A DNA stretch of 40,294 nt from RGIG5612 sp964528825 (GTDB taxonomy: Bacteria; Bacillota; Clostridia; Lachnospirales; Lachnospiraceae). Below, piece after piece: positions 24,901 to 31,461 of this stretch (positions are counted from its first letter, which is position 1; the number at the start of each line of letters is the position of its first letter). The stretch is from contig CAZGVB010000013.1 in NCBI GenBank assembly GCA_964528825.1, forward strand, positions 1 through 40,294, written 5' to 3'. A model generated the notes under the pieces. The model worked only from the letters and a program-made list of their open reading frames with translations. It made no database searches and was not told where the DNA came from. The position numbers were made by a program, and so were the translations under genes.

Positions 24901-26186
24901 TTACTGATATCTCCGGCATAGGTCTTGAACAGACCCGCATTGCCGGCGGATTTATTCGGAATATGCATGCCGTATATAGACGTAGTCATCTCCGTACCGT
25001 TGATATCCGACTTGCCGTCATAGGATACGATTTTTGCATTTTCTATCGGCGTGAAAGTCTCTCCATAGAGTGAATACCAGTCTGCATCATCATTTTCATC
25101 ATCATCAAAATGAAGATCGCTTATCTGTATCGCCTTTGTCACAGTATCAGTAACATGAGATGCGCTGTCGAGATTTTGCAAATGACGTCCGTAGGAAATA
25201 AGTGCGGTATCTGATGCGCTTCCCTTGTTATATTCAAACAGGCTGTTCGTCGTTGTATCTACAGCTGCGTTATCTACAAGATCGTCTGTGCTCTCGACAA
25301 GAAGAGATATCTTCAGATCCGTACCGCAGATCAGCTTGCCCTCTGTCTGACTATAGAACCTCGATTTCGTATTCTTGAGGCTGTCAAGTGTCCATACATA
25401 TCTGTATGTACGTGAGGTCACACGCGTGAGCTCGTCATGGCTTATGACCTTTTTGTATACATTGGTGCCGTCAGACAATGTGATATTGAATGTGAGCTGT
25501 TCACTCGGCGCGGTATTGTTGCAATAGAAGGTGACCTTAAGCTCCTCCTTATTCTCCACTGTGATGCCGGGATAAAGTGTATCTGTATCCTCTGTCTCGG
25601 TCAGATCACCGCCGTAATAGCCGACAAGCGCGCCGTTCTTAAGACGCTGCTTCTTTATACGCAGATTGTCAAGCTCATCCTTGTCTGTAGGTATCGCATC
25701 GCTCTCACTGTAGAATACGCCATAAACACTGCCGCTTTTCGGATCATATTCTACATGCCATTGGTTGGACCTGAGCGCCTCATCGATAGTGTCCTCGGGG
25801 ACGATATCATCTGCCGCCTCACCTATCAGCTCGCCGCTCTTTGCTGACTCGACGTAGCAGAGCGTATCCTCAGTAAGCTCCGTATCCCCAGACGCATCAC
25901 AAGGAACAAGGCCTACCTTATAGGTGCCCTTTTCCGATGCTTCGCTATATTGATAAAGAGACTCATATCCCGATGCGCGCAGCTCTACCATGCGCCTCTG
26001 TACGGCCACATATATAGTCTCAGCCTTGCTGTCGAGCTCCTTTTGGCGCAGCTGTTTCTGTATGGTGATAAGCGCGAAGATGCTTATTGCAAGCAGTGTT
26101 ATTACAATCGCTACAACAATCAGCATCTCCACAAGCGTAAAGCCTTTGCGGCCGCGCTTTGATGAAAATCCCTTTTTGGGTGTCAT
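18960..26186 (-). CDS. Giant prepilin-like protein with GLUG-type beta repeats (putative pilus-tip adhesin)
   Basis: About 2408 residues from ATG 26186 (GGAGG 9 bases upstream). Residues 1-40: short basic leader, cleavage site RKG then FTLVEMLIVVAIVITLLAI, a class III (prepilin) signal with Glu+5. A coiled segment of pilin type follows (KQLRQKELDSKAETIYVAVQRR). The rest should be outside the cell. Three clusters of GLUG-like units (GGLIGRTSGAVIINNC, GGLVGDNRGVISSCQ, GGIAGFAG) lie near residues 435-580, 910-1095 and 1490-1670 and should form beta-helix blocks. Ig-like parts follow near 1900-2200. The last 120 residues are a Ser/Glu/Asp-rich tail with no LPxTG or membrane anchor. Anchoring must be through the pilin helix. 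Confidence 0.88.
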   Translation of the reverse strand: MTPKKGFSSKRGRKGFTLVEMLIVVAIVITLLAISIFALITIQKQLRQKELDSKAETIYVAVQRRMVELRASGYESLYQYSEASEKGTYKVGLVPCDASGDTELTEDTLCYVESAKSGELIGEAADDIVPEDTIDEALRSNQWHVEYDPKSGSVYGVFYSESDAIPTDKDELDNLRIKKQRLKNGALVGYYGGDLTETEDTDTLYPGITVENKEELKVTFYCNNTAPSEQLTFNITLSDGTNVYKKVISHDELTRVTSRTYRYVWTLDSLKNTKSRFYSQTEGKLICGTDLKISLLVESTDDLVDNAAVDTTTNSLFEYNKGSASDTALISYGRHLQNLDSASHVTDTVTKAIQISDLHFDDDENDDADWYSLYGETFTPIENAKIVSYDGKSDINGTEMTTSIYGMHIPNKSAGNAGLFKTYAGDISNVTLSGMHIDNGSDVGALIGRTSGAVIINNCRVYLNAAEGDLENITPADDISGVEPWISGSVVGGLIGRSSAQVTINDSFASTVLKASTAAGGLIGRAESTVKAEGIYADCYITAPVTGGLIAQTGTNASVDIENFYAAGYQSASESAAGICAGNIRSAKNGYSACDMEAQGGNAYSTSISGSMTNVYYLSGSNPLVGTTYQTYKELSESGAEKLGSAFTSYSGGATYPYNLMGQGLSTYSYPRLTQLDHYGDWQAEFEPGRLVYFEAYEDGTFAFEGANVSTLASGKKAVGDGYALAYTQETLPDDGTPVTLSCGNKQYSFNISRSDTKTVSYDGETYYLIELPAEVTNPEINEGETFYQKIKVTCEGIEGEYYYNPYFARTVTTNNETPDAPSVIYVRTARQLNALSKYYSIYANETADSIFEQGLDIDYSIYDWSEYTGGDKISAQAPINATNGFTATYNGSCHTIEGLSIESETADTGLFGTVGTGGTVRNVFLTGKAGRETITRYVNGSIAASGSRNSSQIGALAGVNKGTITNCAVSGYTMTYYGYNSNVLALGGLVGDNRGVISSCQADAASVTVTSNSAYAYVGGFVGRNSGTVTTSYSVGQINIIDARSSTVWAAGFAGDNSGGATNRCYAAVAVTASGTTETYGFARIGGAVVDCHYLDGGTYSYAGTLYAYNTSANEFAKADQAAGEPITGSELQSLQLGGFSGAVTSYCHDETGDADDNYVYPATVKKNGSRVHFGNWPVQRFIGTVGVFYWEYEDSGSNSGYHFSYIGYSDDKSIEGNSLCNEHDDGGVVTKYGYGYFYEAGGTQPTLTSSTTSLGNVNTEAGAALHEQMGAYTFVAYQTGEGNSLLHMTSFEENGTWTLNYTGTDGTRATYTYKICPFFADAMSLESVRFAGQSVQNMNSAEPGESERVYQIRSEAQLQFINWNSEKATVTYSITTNTYEEQTSDSSRGNRKYVRDRYPYLLSGDPDDSEMPAPTKQLYWMQSHDIDAYEENGGKDVNFTPIGSMYDTGYDDSDAKAYVAFFPYSFDGQAYKIKNIAISSTNQAIGLFGVTAGAQLQNIIMYSDRGNEIVNEANGTGWYTMGGIAGFAGSRKATATESTDSFFKNCTVSGYKIIDKRTTSPGWGGGNIGGLAGMTNMDITDCSAVNDIEIRIEYNQQYKNLRVGGITGVCRATINSCYAGGSIVSYDEENDSGNYSTSCIWVGGISGGIVVRNTGNLQNLIGFVDRSLLVTNCYSYVDLPDAPKSLGQTGYNHVRAAMSIASNGEMLSPFNSNGERWFNKNDVPARTARIYNCYALKDNVTGTTDYKNYADASSFDGLDINALDRNSRGYKKDQVLVYNDSTIYLTYEEMQTKMLASLNKSVSAIYDYVLNFGTNNASTKTETVTETGKFATVTTTEHGAAINGKYSFPGNDEELEGLNYPFPTVLTQTDVFANTVNVHYGAWPKFGIYWEKSSTTFDMYANRKETSGEEMSLLTLKLHIYGTAKDKLSKDDITFCDDEGNILPADEIPLEVYSVSDYTEDESGGYYTVVFKAIGEGTAFVHAKLDDKDAQTVVNVVNEMTIKTSEGKISLKSGDEQTVDLTFYVTDAEGEERQILPESSKLTWEVTIKNGEDAVICDADTVSYNAATGVLKVTVIGRLLDTLASGEAHISVKCIYRYGTAAYEKLEQSADILAEVESPDFAYISLGEEDAGYRYLHTYTGSSGQSDIGQLSSALTELYGDGLYIRDSYVGFNDIDMSIFTFEADGITYTPDADGKIWRKTESTASGTDTGEGAGADQGTGDGAGGDTDTEWECIAQIILGGKITDTENDLVYYSLAVEGYTLENDALLKASLREGTVIEITIPGTPKAEPETPDSSESTKESEESSDESSDESKSGEESKSGEGSSDGTSSEGIKDQGVESYAAESVSGDTLAAEPSGDDISADDDSSNSGSQGDKKDTLISEDIDIPRQDPEASGAQSDGDSAK

Positions 26187-26345
26187 AGCTATATCCTCCG
26201 ATCGGTCATGGCTGTTCTGTGCGAAATGCTCCATGACCCGTCTAAAATCTTGTCTCAATCCTGTCTCAACCCTATTTTGCGGTTCAATATATTTTATCAA
26301 AAACATGCATTTTCGGCATTATTTATCCAAAAATGTCTTAGGATT

Positions 26346-26390
26346 AAAAAAGCAGAAAACCGGGATCTGAATAACGGATTCCGGTCTGCT
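26346..26390 (-). terminator. Intrinsic terminator after pilO
   Basis: Minus-strand stem AGCAGA/TCTGCT enclosing CCGGAATC/GATCCCGG-like arms, followed by TTTTTT. It ends or reduces transcription between pilO and the giant pilin gene, which would then need its own promoter in 26187-26345; I see only weak -10 candidates there (for instance TAAAAT at 26294-26299). Confidence 0.8.
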
Positions 26391-26395
26391 CTCCT

Positions 26396-26935
26396 TTAAT
26401 TGTCCGACAGTTCAAAATATGATATATCTGCCGAGACATTTACGCTCGAGTCGTCATTAAATGTTATCGTAAGATCCGACAACTGATTGATATTGTCGCT
26501 GTCATGCAGCTTATCCAATATGCCGCGTGCCGTCTTATAATCCTTTGCATAAAAGTGCATCGTAACCGGACGGTTCATGATATATTGCGTCTGCTCAAGA
26601 GGTGATACCGTGCCGAAGCTGAGTGAATAATCGCTCGATGCGGAAAGTATGCTGTTGAGTTCCGTCAGCATGGCATCTGAGTTGTCATATGACGGAAGCG
26701 GCTTCGCATCACCCTCTGCATATATCTCATCAAGCTCATCCTGCATCTGGTTCATCTTTGCCAGCTTTGCCTGATTCAATAATATCTCGTCCTGCTCCGT
26801 CTGCATATCTGTCTGATATTGCGATATAGACTCGTTAACAGGCTCAAGCAGCAGCTTAAAGTAACATATGCCTATGATGATCACGGCAAAAATGATGATA
26901 AGGACCTTCTCACGGGTTGTAAATGCTCGTTTCAT
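26396..26935 (-). CDS. pilO: Type IV pilus assembly protein PilO-like
   Basis: 179 residues. Short basic N-terminus, one membrane helix (VLIIIFAVIIIGICYFKLLL), a coiled coil (residues about 35-75), then a ferredoxin-like domain as in PilO/GspM. Works with PilN as the link between PilM and the pilus platform. The ATG overlaps the pilN stop by four bases. Assigned by topology and order; sequence conservation in this family is low. Confidence 0.82.
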   Translation of the reverse strand: MKRAFTTREKVLIIIFAVIIIGICYFKLLLEPVNESISQYQTDMQTEQDEILLNQAKLAKMNQMQDELDEIYAEGDAKPLPSYDNSDAMLTELNSILSASSDYSLSFGTVSPLEQTQYIMNRPVTMHFYAKDYKTARGILDKLHDSDNINQLSDLTITFNDDSSVNVSADISYFELSDN

Positions 26936-27537
26936 TTCGCATCCTCCTCTTCATCTTCGGCCTGCAATACGATCGTGATCGAGAAATCAAGTACCTCTCC
27001 GGTATCGCTTGCGGTCGATGCAATGGTAAGCTTGGCGCTGTCTACTATAGGCTGTCTTTGAAGGTCCTCGAACATGACTGAGATCTCTTCAAGGTTCATG
27101 CCCGACATATTGGCAAGCACCGTATCATCCTCTACCAAGAAGGAATTGACCGTACCGCAGGACATCAGCTTGTCCTCCAGCAGATCCAGCACCTCTGCCC
27201 GGTCTACCGTGACTGCGATATTTTCTCCGCTTGTCATCCATTTTCTTGAATATGTATGATATTCCTGCTCTACATCGTCATAGGATGCGAGCGCCTCCTG
27301 CATCTCTATATATTGGCTGTGGACATCATTATATGCCGACTCGGCAGCGCTCAATCTCTCGAATTGATCCGCTACGCCGAACTTGGCTACCATGAAGCAA
27401 AGCACAGCTATGATCGCTATACCTACTATCAGTGTCACAAGGCTCTGCTTGTGAGATTCCTTCTTTGCCAGATTGACTGTGCGCTTTGTCGGGCATTTAA
27501 CGGCTCTGTCTGTCTGATCCCTTTTCGTAATATTCAT
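26932..27537 (-). CDS. pilN: Type IV pilus assembly protein PilN-like
   Basis: 201 residues. Basic cytoplasmic N-terminus of about 35 residues, one membrane helix (LVTLIVGIAIIAVLCFMVA), a coiled coil (FERLSAAESAYNDVHSQYIE) and a C-terminal domain. In other systems the N-terminal tail binds PilM. GGGAGG precedes the ATG. Placed between pilM and pilO, which supports the call. Confidence 0.82.
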   Translation of the reverse strand: MNITKRDQTDRAVKCPTKRTVNLAKKESHKQSLVTLIVGIAIIAVLCFMVAKFGVADQFERLSAAESAYNDVHSQYIEMQEALASYDDVEQEYHTYSRKWMTSGENIAVTVDRAEVLDLLEDKLMSCGTVNSFLVEDDTVLANMSGMNLEEISVMFEDLQRQPIVDSAKLTIASTASDTGEVLDFSITIVLQAEDEEEDAK

Positions 27538-27550
27538 AAAGTGCCTCCCC

Positions 27551-28537
27551 TTATGCCTGCAATGCGCAGCCTATGGATTTGATATAGATCCACGGCTCAT
27601 CAATTGTCCCTGCATCCTCAAGCAGCTCATCCGCACAGCGTATCTCCATATCGGTCAGCTCCGAGATGGCAGCCTTTATCTGCCCGAGAGCCGCACCGCC
27701 ACCGCACAGATAAATGCGGCTCAGCATCTGCTCGCGGTTGTTGTAATTGTAAAAGTTGACAGCCTTCATGATCTCCACTGCCATGCTGCGGTAGAGATTC
27801 ATTGCTCCCTGGCTGTCCAGCGCATTCTCATAATCGCTTCGCATATGCTCATATGCCATATGTGAATCCACACCTCTGCTCTCTGATATGCTCAGCACCA
27901 GATCGCACATTCCGAGATTGACAGTCCTTCTTGTTACGAAGGAGTCTCCCTTGAAGAATTGCATGCGTATGGCGCTATATCCTATATCCACAAAGCATGT
28001 ATCCGAATCATTGACACTGCGTGCCGCAAGGACGGCAGCATATGCGGCCTCCTCAGGTATAGCGGACTTAAGACGAAATCCCGCACGCCTGAACATGTCT
28101 CTGTAATCGTCTATGGTCTTCTTAAGGGCTGCGCAGGCGAAGAGCTTCATCTGCTTTACCTCACCCATATCATCCCTTACCAGCTCCTGTACCGCATAAT
28201 CGAAATAATATTCGCTCTTGTCGCGGTTCAGATAATCCTTGAATTCATAAGGAAGATTGTATGCGAGCTGTGCATCTGTCATCGCAGGCACACTTACATT
28301 ACGTGTAAAGACCTTTGAATCCGGAAGTATGACAGCCGCATTTGCTCTCGCAATGCCGTGCGTCCTGGCAATCTCCTTGATAAAATCCGCCATAGCATCC
28401 ATGGAGATGATCTCTCCTCCCGCAACAAGATTGTCCGGCAATGCAGCACATATAGCCTTTTTTCTCGTTGCTCCGGCATACCAGACGATCTTAAGCTGAG
28501 ATTCGCCGATATCAAATGCGATCATATTTTCGCTCAT
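27551..28537 (-). CDS. pilM: Type IV pilus assembly ATPase-fold protein PilM
   Basis: 328 residues, actin-like fold. Phosphate-1 motif AFDIGESQLKIVW at the start, phosphate-2 CFVDIGYSAIRMQFF near residue 185, and adenosine motif YLCGGGAALGQI near 275. It should sit on the cytoplasmic face and bind the PilN tail. The ATG at 28537 has GCGAGG 11 bases upstream. Start of the pilM-N-O set, 214 bases after pilD. Confidence 0.92.
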   Translation of the reverse strand: MSENMIAFDIGESQLKIVWYAGATRKKAICAALPDNLVAGGEIISMDAMADFIKEIARTHGIARANAAVILPDSKVFTRNVSVPAMTDAQLAYNLPYEFKDYLNRDKSEYYFDYAVQELVRDDMGEVKQMKLFACAALKKTIDDYRDMFRRAGFRLKSAIPEEAAYAAVLAARSVNDSDTCFVDIGYSAIRMQFFKGDSFVTRRTVNLGMCDLVLSISESRGVDSHMAYEHMRSDYENALDSQGAMNLYRSMAVEIMKAVNFYNYNNREQMLSRIYLCGGGAALGQIKAAISELTDMEIRCADELLEDAGTIDEPWIYIKSIGCALQA

Positions 28538-28566
28538 AGCACAGAAGCCTCGCTTTCCAAGTGTTG

Positions 28567-28692
28567 TTTCTAAATATTGAGTGTTTTCTTAATATTGATT
28601 ATTTTCTTAAATTTAATGTTCTCCGGATTCTCAGCAGCTTTCCGAATTCTCGGCACTTTCCCGAATTCTCAGTGTTTCCTGAATCCTATATG
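28567..28692. repeat. 18-bp degenerate tandem array
   Basis: Seven contiguous 18-bp units from 28567: for example TTTCTTAATATTGATTAT, TTTCTTAAATTTAATGTT, TTTCCGAATTCTCGGCAC, TTTCCCGAATTCTCAGTG. The first three are AT-rich and the last four share CCGAATTCTC, so the array has two sub-families. It fills the pilD-pilM gap. Confidence 0.9.
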
Positions 28693-28736
28693 TTCCGCGG
28701 TGCGAAGATATCCGAACTTTTTCATGCCCATGCCGA

Positions 28737-28762
28737 CATCAAAGCATCTTATCAAAACATCT
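28737..28762. repeat. 13-bp duplication across the pilD stop
   Basis: TATCAAAACATCT (28750-28762, including the pilD stop) and CATCAAAGCATCT (28737-28749) are adjacent near-identical 13-mers. Confidence 0.75.
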
Positions 28763-29588
28763 GCAAATAGGCATTTACCACTATATCTCCTATAAGAGCC
28801 GATACTATCGCCGCTGCGGCTATGGACGGCCCCCACGGGAATGCCTTGTGGCTTATCTCCTGCTCCGCATGCATGTGACCATCCGCATCTTGCGCATCTT
28901 TGTAGCTCTTCCTTCGCATTACAAGGCCAAATACAATGCCAAATATGCAAGCAAGCAGCAGACAAAGGATATTCCTCGCCCATCCGAGGTAGAGACCTGT
29001 CACGAATAAAAGCTTCAGATCTCCTCCTCCCATCGCCTCTATCTTGCGGAGCTTTTCATAGAGAAGTACCACAAGCAGCAATCCGCCTCCTATGGCAAAG
29101 CCTCCTATGAGAGCGTCTATAAGCTGACCTTTAAGATCCTGCAGACAGAAGAAAAAAGGTATCCTGAGCACTATTGCGGCCACTATAAAGCGGTCGGGGA
29201 TGATATATCCCTTCAAATCCGCAAATGCCGACGCAAGTAATACAGATGCGAATATCAGCATTTCGAGTGCTTGAAGCGAGATATCATATTTAAATATCAA
29301 TAAAAGGAACGTAAGTCCCGTGGCCGCCTCTGCTATGACGTGGCCTGCGGAGAGCTTTGCGCCGCACTTACGGCATCTTCCGCGATTTATAAGGAATGAG
29401 AGTATAGGTATCAGATCCCTGAATGCGAGAGGCTCACCGCATATGTCGCAATGTGACCTGCCCTTCATGACAGATTCACCGTTTACGATGCGCCATGCCA
29501 TGCAATTTAAGAAGCTTCCCATGCATGCACCGATCACAAATGCCATAATGCCTATATATATATCCATTCCCACGGACAGATGCAGCAT
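28752..29588 (-). CDS. pilD: Prepilin peptidase PilD
   Basis: About 278 residues, polytopic aspartyl protease (A24 family) that cleaves prepilin leaders and usually methylates the new N-terminus. The N-terminal zinc-binding pairs CDICG and CRKCG surround FRDLIPILSFLINRG. The catalytic Asp residues are in FADLKGYIIPD and MGGGDLKLLF. The start is placed at ATG 29588 because the residues before it are not family-like; a later ATG at 29567 is possible. It would process PilA, the giant pilin and the minor pilins of this locus. Confidence 0.94.
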   Translation of the reverse strand: MLHLSVGMDIYIGIMAFVIGACMGSFLNCMAWRIVNGESVMKGRSHCDICGEPLAFRDLIPILSFLINRGRCRKCGAKLSAGHVIAEAATGLTFLLLIFKYDISLQALEMLIFASVLLASAFADLKGYIIPDRFIVAAIVLRIPFFFCLQDLKGQLIDALIGGFAIGGGLLLVVLLYEKLRKIEAMGGGDLKLLFVTGLYLGWARNILCLLLACIFGIVFGLVMRRKSYKDAQDADGHMHAEQEISHKAFPWGPSIAAAAIVSALIGDIVVNAYLQMF

Positions 29589-29620
29589 GCCTTGCTCTTC
29601 TTTCCTTAATTTTTGTATCT

Positions 29621-29740
29621 TGTACCGCACTGCGGTACCGACAGACCGATCATCACCGCAGGCGGGGAGTCGCAACCCATCGGCTCCCCGATCCTTCGGC
29701 TTTGATCATTTGTCTTGGTTATCCGGTGCTACGACCGGAT
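29621..29740 (-). other. Three consecutive hairpins between pilA and pilD
   Basis: Perfect stems: ATCCGGT/ACCGGAT (29721-29740), CGGGGAG/CTCCCCG (29663-29690) and GTACCGCA/TGCGGTAC (29622-29638). None has a clear T-run on the minus strand, so they look like RNA-stabilising or processing structures rather than plain terminators. Confidence 0.65.
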
Positions 29741-30052
29741 GATGCCTACTGTATCAGGCGNNNNNNNNNNNNNNNNNNNNNNNNNNNNNNNNNNNNNNNN
29801 NNNNNNNNNNNNNNNNNNNNNNNNNNNNNNNNNNNNNNNNNNNNNNNNNNNNNNNNNNNNGTTTTCATCAAGATACTCAACCATAACCTGTGCATATGCT
29901 GCACGGATGTTTGCACCGTCTGCAGCTTCACGAGACTTCTCGAGCTGTGAATTGAATGTCGGGATCATGATAGCGATAAGAATAGCGATGATCGCTACAA
30001 CGATCAGCATTTCCATAAGGGTAAAGCCTTTTTTGTTTTTCTTTGAAAGCAT
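29729..30052 (-). CDS. pilA: Major type IV pilin PilA (interrupted by scaffold gap)
   Basis: ATG at 30052 with AAAGGAG 9 bases upstream. Short basic leader MLSKKNKKG, then FTLMEMLIVVAIIAILIAI: a textbook prepilin site with Glu+5. The helix continues to about residue 64 (EYLDEN), where 100 N (29761-29860) hide the C-terminal domain. The frame and end after the gap cannot be set; 29729 is the stop in one possible frame. Directly upstream of pilD and in the middle of the locus, it is the likely main subunit. Confidence 0.85.
   Translation of the reverse strand: MLSKKNKKGFTLMEMLIVVAIIAILIAIMIPTFNSQLEKSREAADGANIRAAYAQVMVEYLDENXXXXXXXXXXXXXXXXXXXXXXXXXXXXXXXXXXPDTVGIIRS
29761..29860. other. Scaffold gap (100 N) inside pilA
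   Basis: Exactly 100 N, a conventional placeholder of unknown true size. It removes the variable C-terminal domain of the pilin. Confidence 0.95.
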
Positions 30053-30139
30053 AACGATTAACTCCTTTTTTTACTTTTTTGAGCTTTAAGCTATGTATAT
30101 ACATACACTCGCGGGGGTTGCACCGCAAGCGAAAGTACC

Positions 30140-30260
30140 TCTTTTACATATCTGAATGTATTTTCTATATATCCGCATGCATTTTGCATGCTTGTAATCA
30201 TTTTTATATACCTGCATGTATCTTACATATTTGTATGTGTTCTTACATGCTCGCATACAT
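30140..30260. repeat. About 20-bp tandem array spanning the pilC stop
   Basis: Units begin at 30140, 30161, 30182, 30201, 30221 and 30241 (19-21 bp), for example TCTTACATATTTGTATGTGT and TCTTACATGCTCGCATACAT. The last unit is inside pilC and carries its stop codon (30243-30245); the others fill the pilC-pilA gap. They have diverged toward alternating purine-pyrimidine ATGCAT sequence. Confidence 0.85.
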
Positions 30261-31442
30261 CGAGAACATCGGCAGATATACAGCAAGCAATAATACCACA
30301 GTTATGACCGCAAGTCCAATGGTGATGGCAGGTTCAAGGAGCGATAGGAGTCGCTCTGTCATGATATTCACCTCGTTATCGAAATAGTCGCTGATAACTG
30401 TAAGTGTCTCCTCGAGATTACCGGACCTCTCGCCTACTCCCGTCATCTCGGAGAGCATCCTCGGAAAGCATCTGTCTGTGCTCATGCAGTCTGCCATGCT
30501 CTTTCCTTGCTCCACTCCCTGACGGACGCTGCGTATGGCACGTCCTACGGCATAATTGTTTACTACATTTGAAGTCACCTCAAGGGCACGCACTATAGGG
30601 AGACCTGCTGTGAGCATGGTGGCCATGGTAGCTGCGAATTGGGATGCGCTGCTCATGATATGCATCCTGTGAAGCGGCGATCTGAACAGCTTCCACTGTG
30701 CCTGCTTGAGTCTTCCCTGCTCTGTCCTTCTGAGCAATATACGGCCGAAGAAGAAGAGCAATATGACTCCCACTATGATCCACCAATATTTTGAAAGGAA
30801 ATCCGAAAATGCTATAAGTCCTCTCGTGACTGCAGGCAGCTCCGTCCCCAGCTCCTTAAAGGTGGCTGTAAACATCGGTACCGCTACCAGCATGATAATG
30901 AAGAATACTATCACTGCCACTATCAATACCAACGCGGGATATGTGAGATTGCTGATGACTCTCGCCTTGGTCTTTGCGGATTTGTCATAATAGGTATGCA
31001 GCCTTGCAAAGCACATCTCAAGTGTACCTGCCTGCTCTCCCGCCCTCACCGTCTCTATGAAGGTGACAGGCAGTCTCGGGCAATTGTTCTCAAAGCTCTG
31101 CGCAAGGCTGTATCCTCCCGATACATCCTCTGAGACCTTCTCGAGCATATGTCTTACTTCCTTGCTCTTTGCCTGAGCGGCTACCATTTGTACACAATGG
31201 TCTATGGAAAGACCCGATGTGAGTATGATGGCAAATTGGGAGCAGATAATGGACAGTTCCTTTTCCTTTATCCTAAGCTTGCTTGCACCGGTGCCTGCGC
31301 TCTCCTTTATCTCCTCTATCCTGGTGATAACGGAGCAGTTCTCCCTGACCTTTGTCGCGGCCTCGAACTCATTATAAGCCTGAATGACTCCCGATACCTT
31401 AATGCCGTCCTTCGATAGTCCTTTATATTTGTATGTATTCAA
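30243..31442 (-). CDS. pilC: Type IV pilus inner-membrane platform protein PilC
   Basis: 399 residues, GspF/PilC family with two homologous cytoplasmic four-helix domains, each followed by membrane helices. Motifs: SIICSQFAIILTSGLSIDHCV and SQFAATMATMLTAGLPIVRAL at equivalent positions, and the closing LLEPAITIGLAVITVVLLLAVYLPMF. Starts with TTG at 31442; GGAGG lies 10 bases upstream and the nearby ATG is out of frame. The last codons and stop fall in a 20-bp repeat. Confidence 0.95.
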   Translation of the reverse strand: MNTYKYKGLSKDGIKVSGVIQAYNEFEAATKVRENCSVITRIEEIKESAGTGASKLRIKEKELSIICSQFAIILTSGLSIDHCVQMVAAQAKSKEVRHMLEKVSEDVSGGYSLAQSFENNCPRLPVTFIETVRAGEQAGTLEMCFARLHTYYDKSAKTKARVISNLTYPALVLIVAVIVFFIIMLVAVPMFTATFKELGTELPAVTRGLIAFSDFLSKYWWIIVGVILLFFFGRILLRRTEQGRLKQAQWKLFRSPLHRMHIMSSASQFAATMATMLTAGLPIVRALEVTSNVVNNYAVGRAIRSVRQGVEQGKSMADCMSTDRCFPRMLSEMTGVGERSGNLEETLTVISDYFDNEVNIMTERLLSLLEPAITIGLAVITVVLLLAVYLPMFSMYASM

Positions 31443-31461
31443 TGCATCTTACCTCCGGGTG

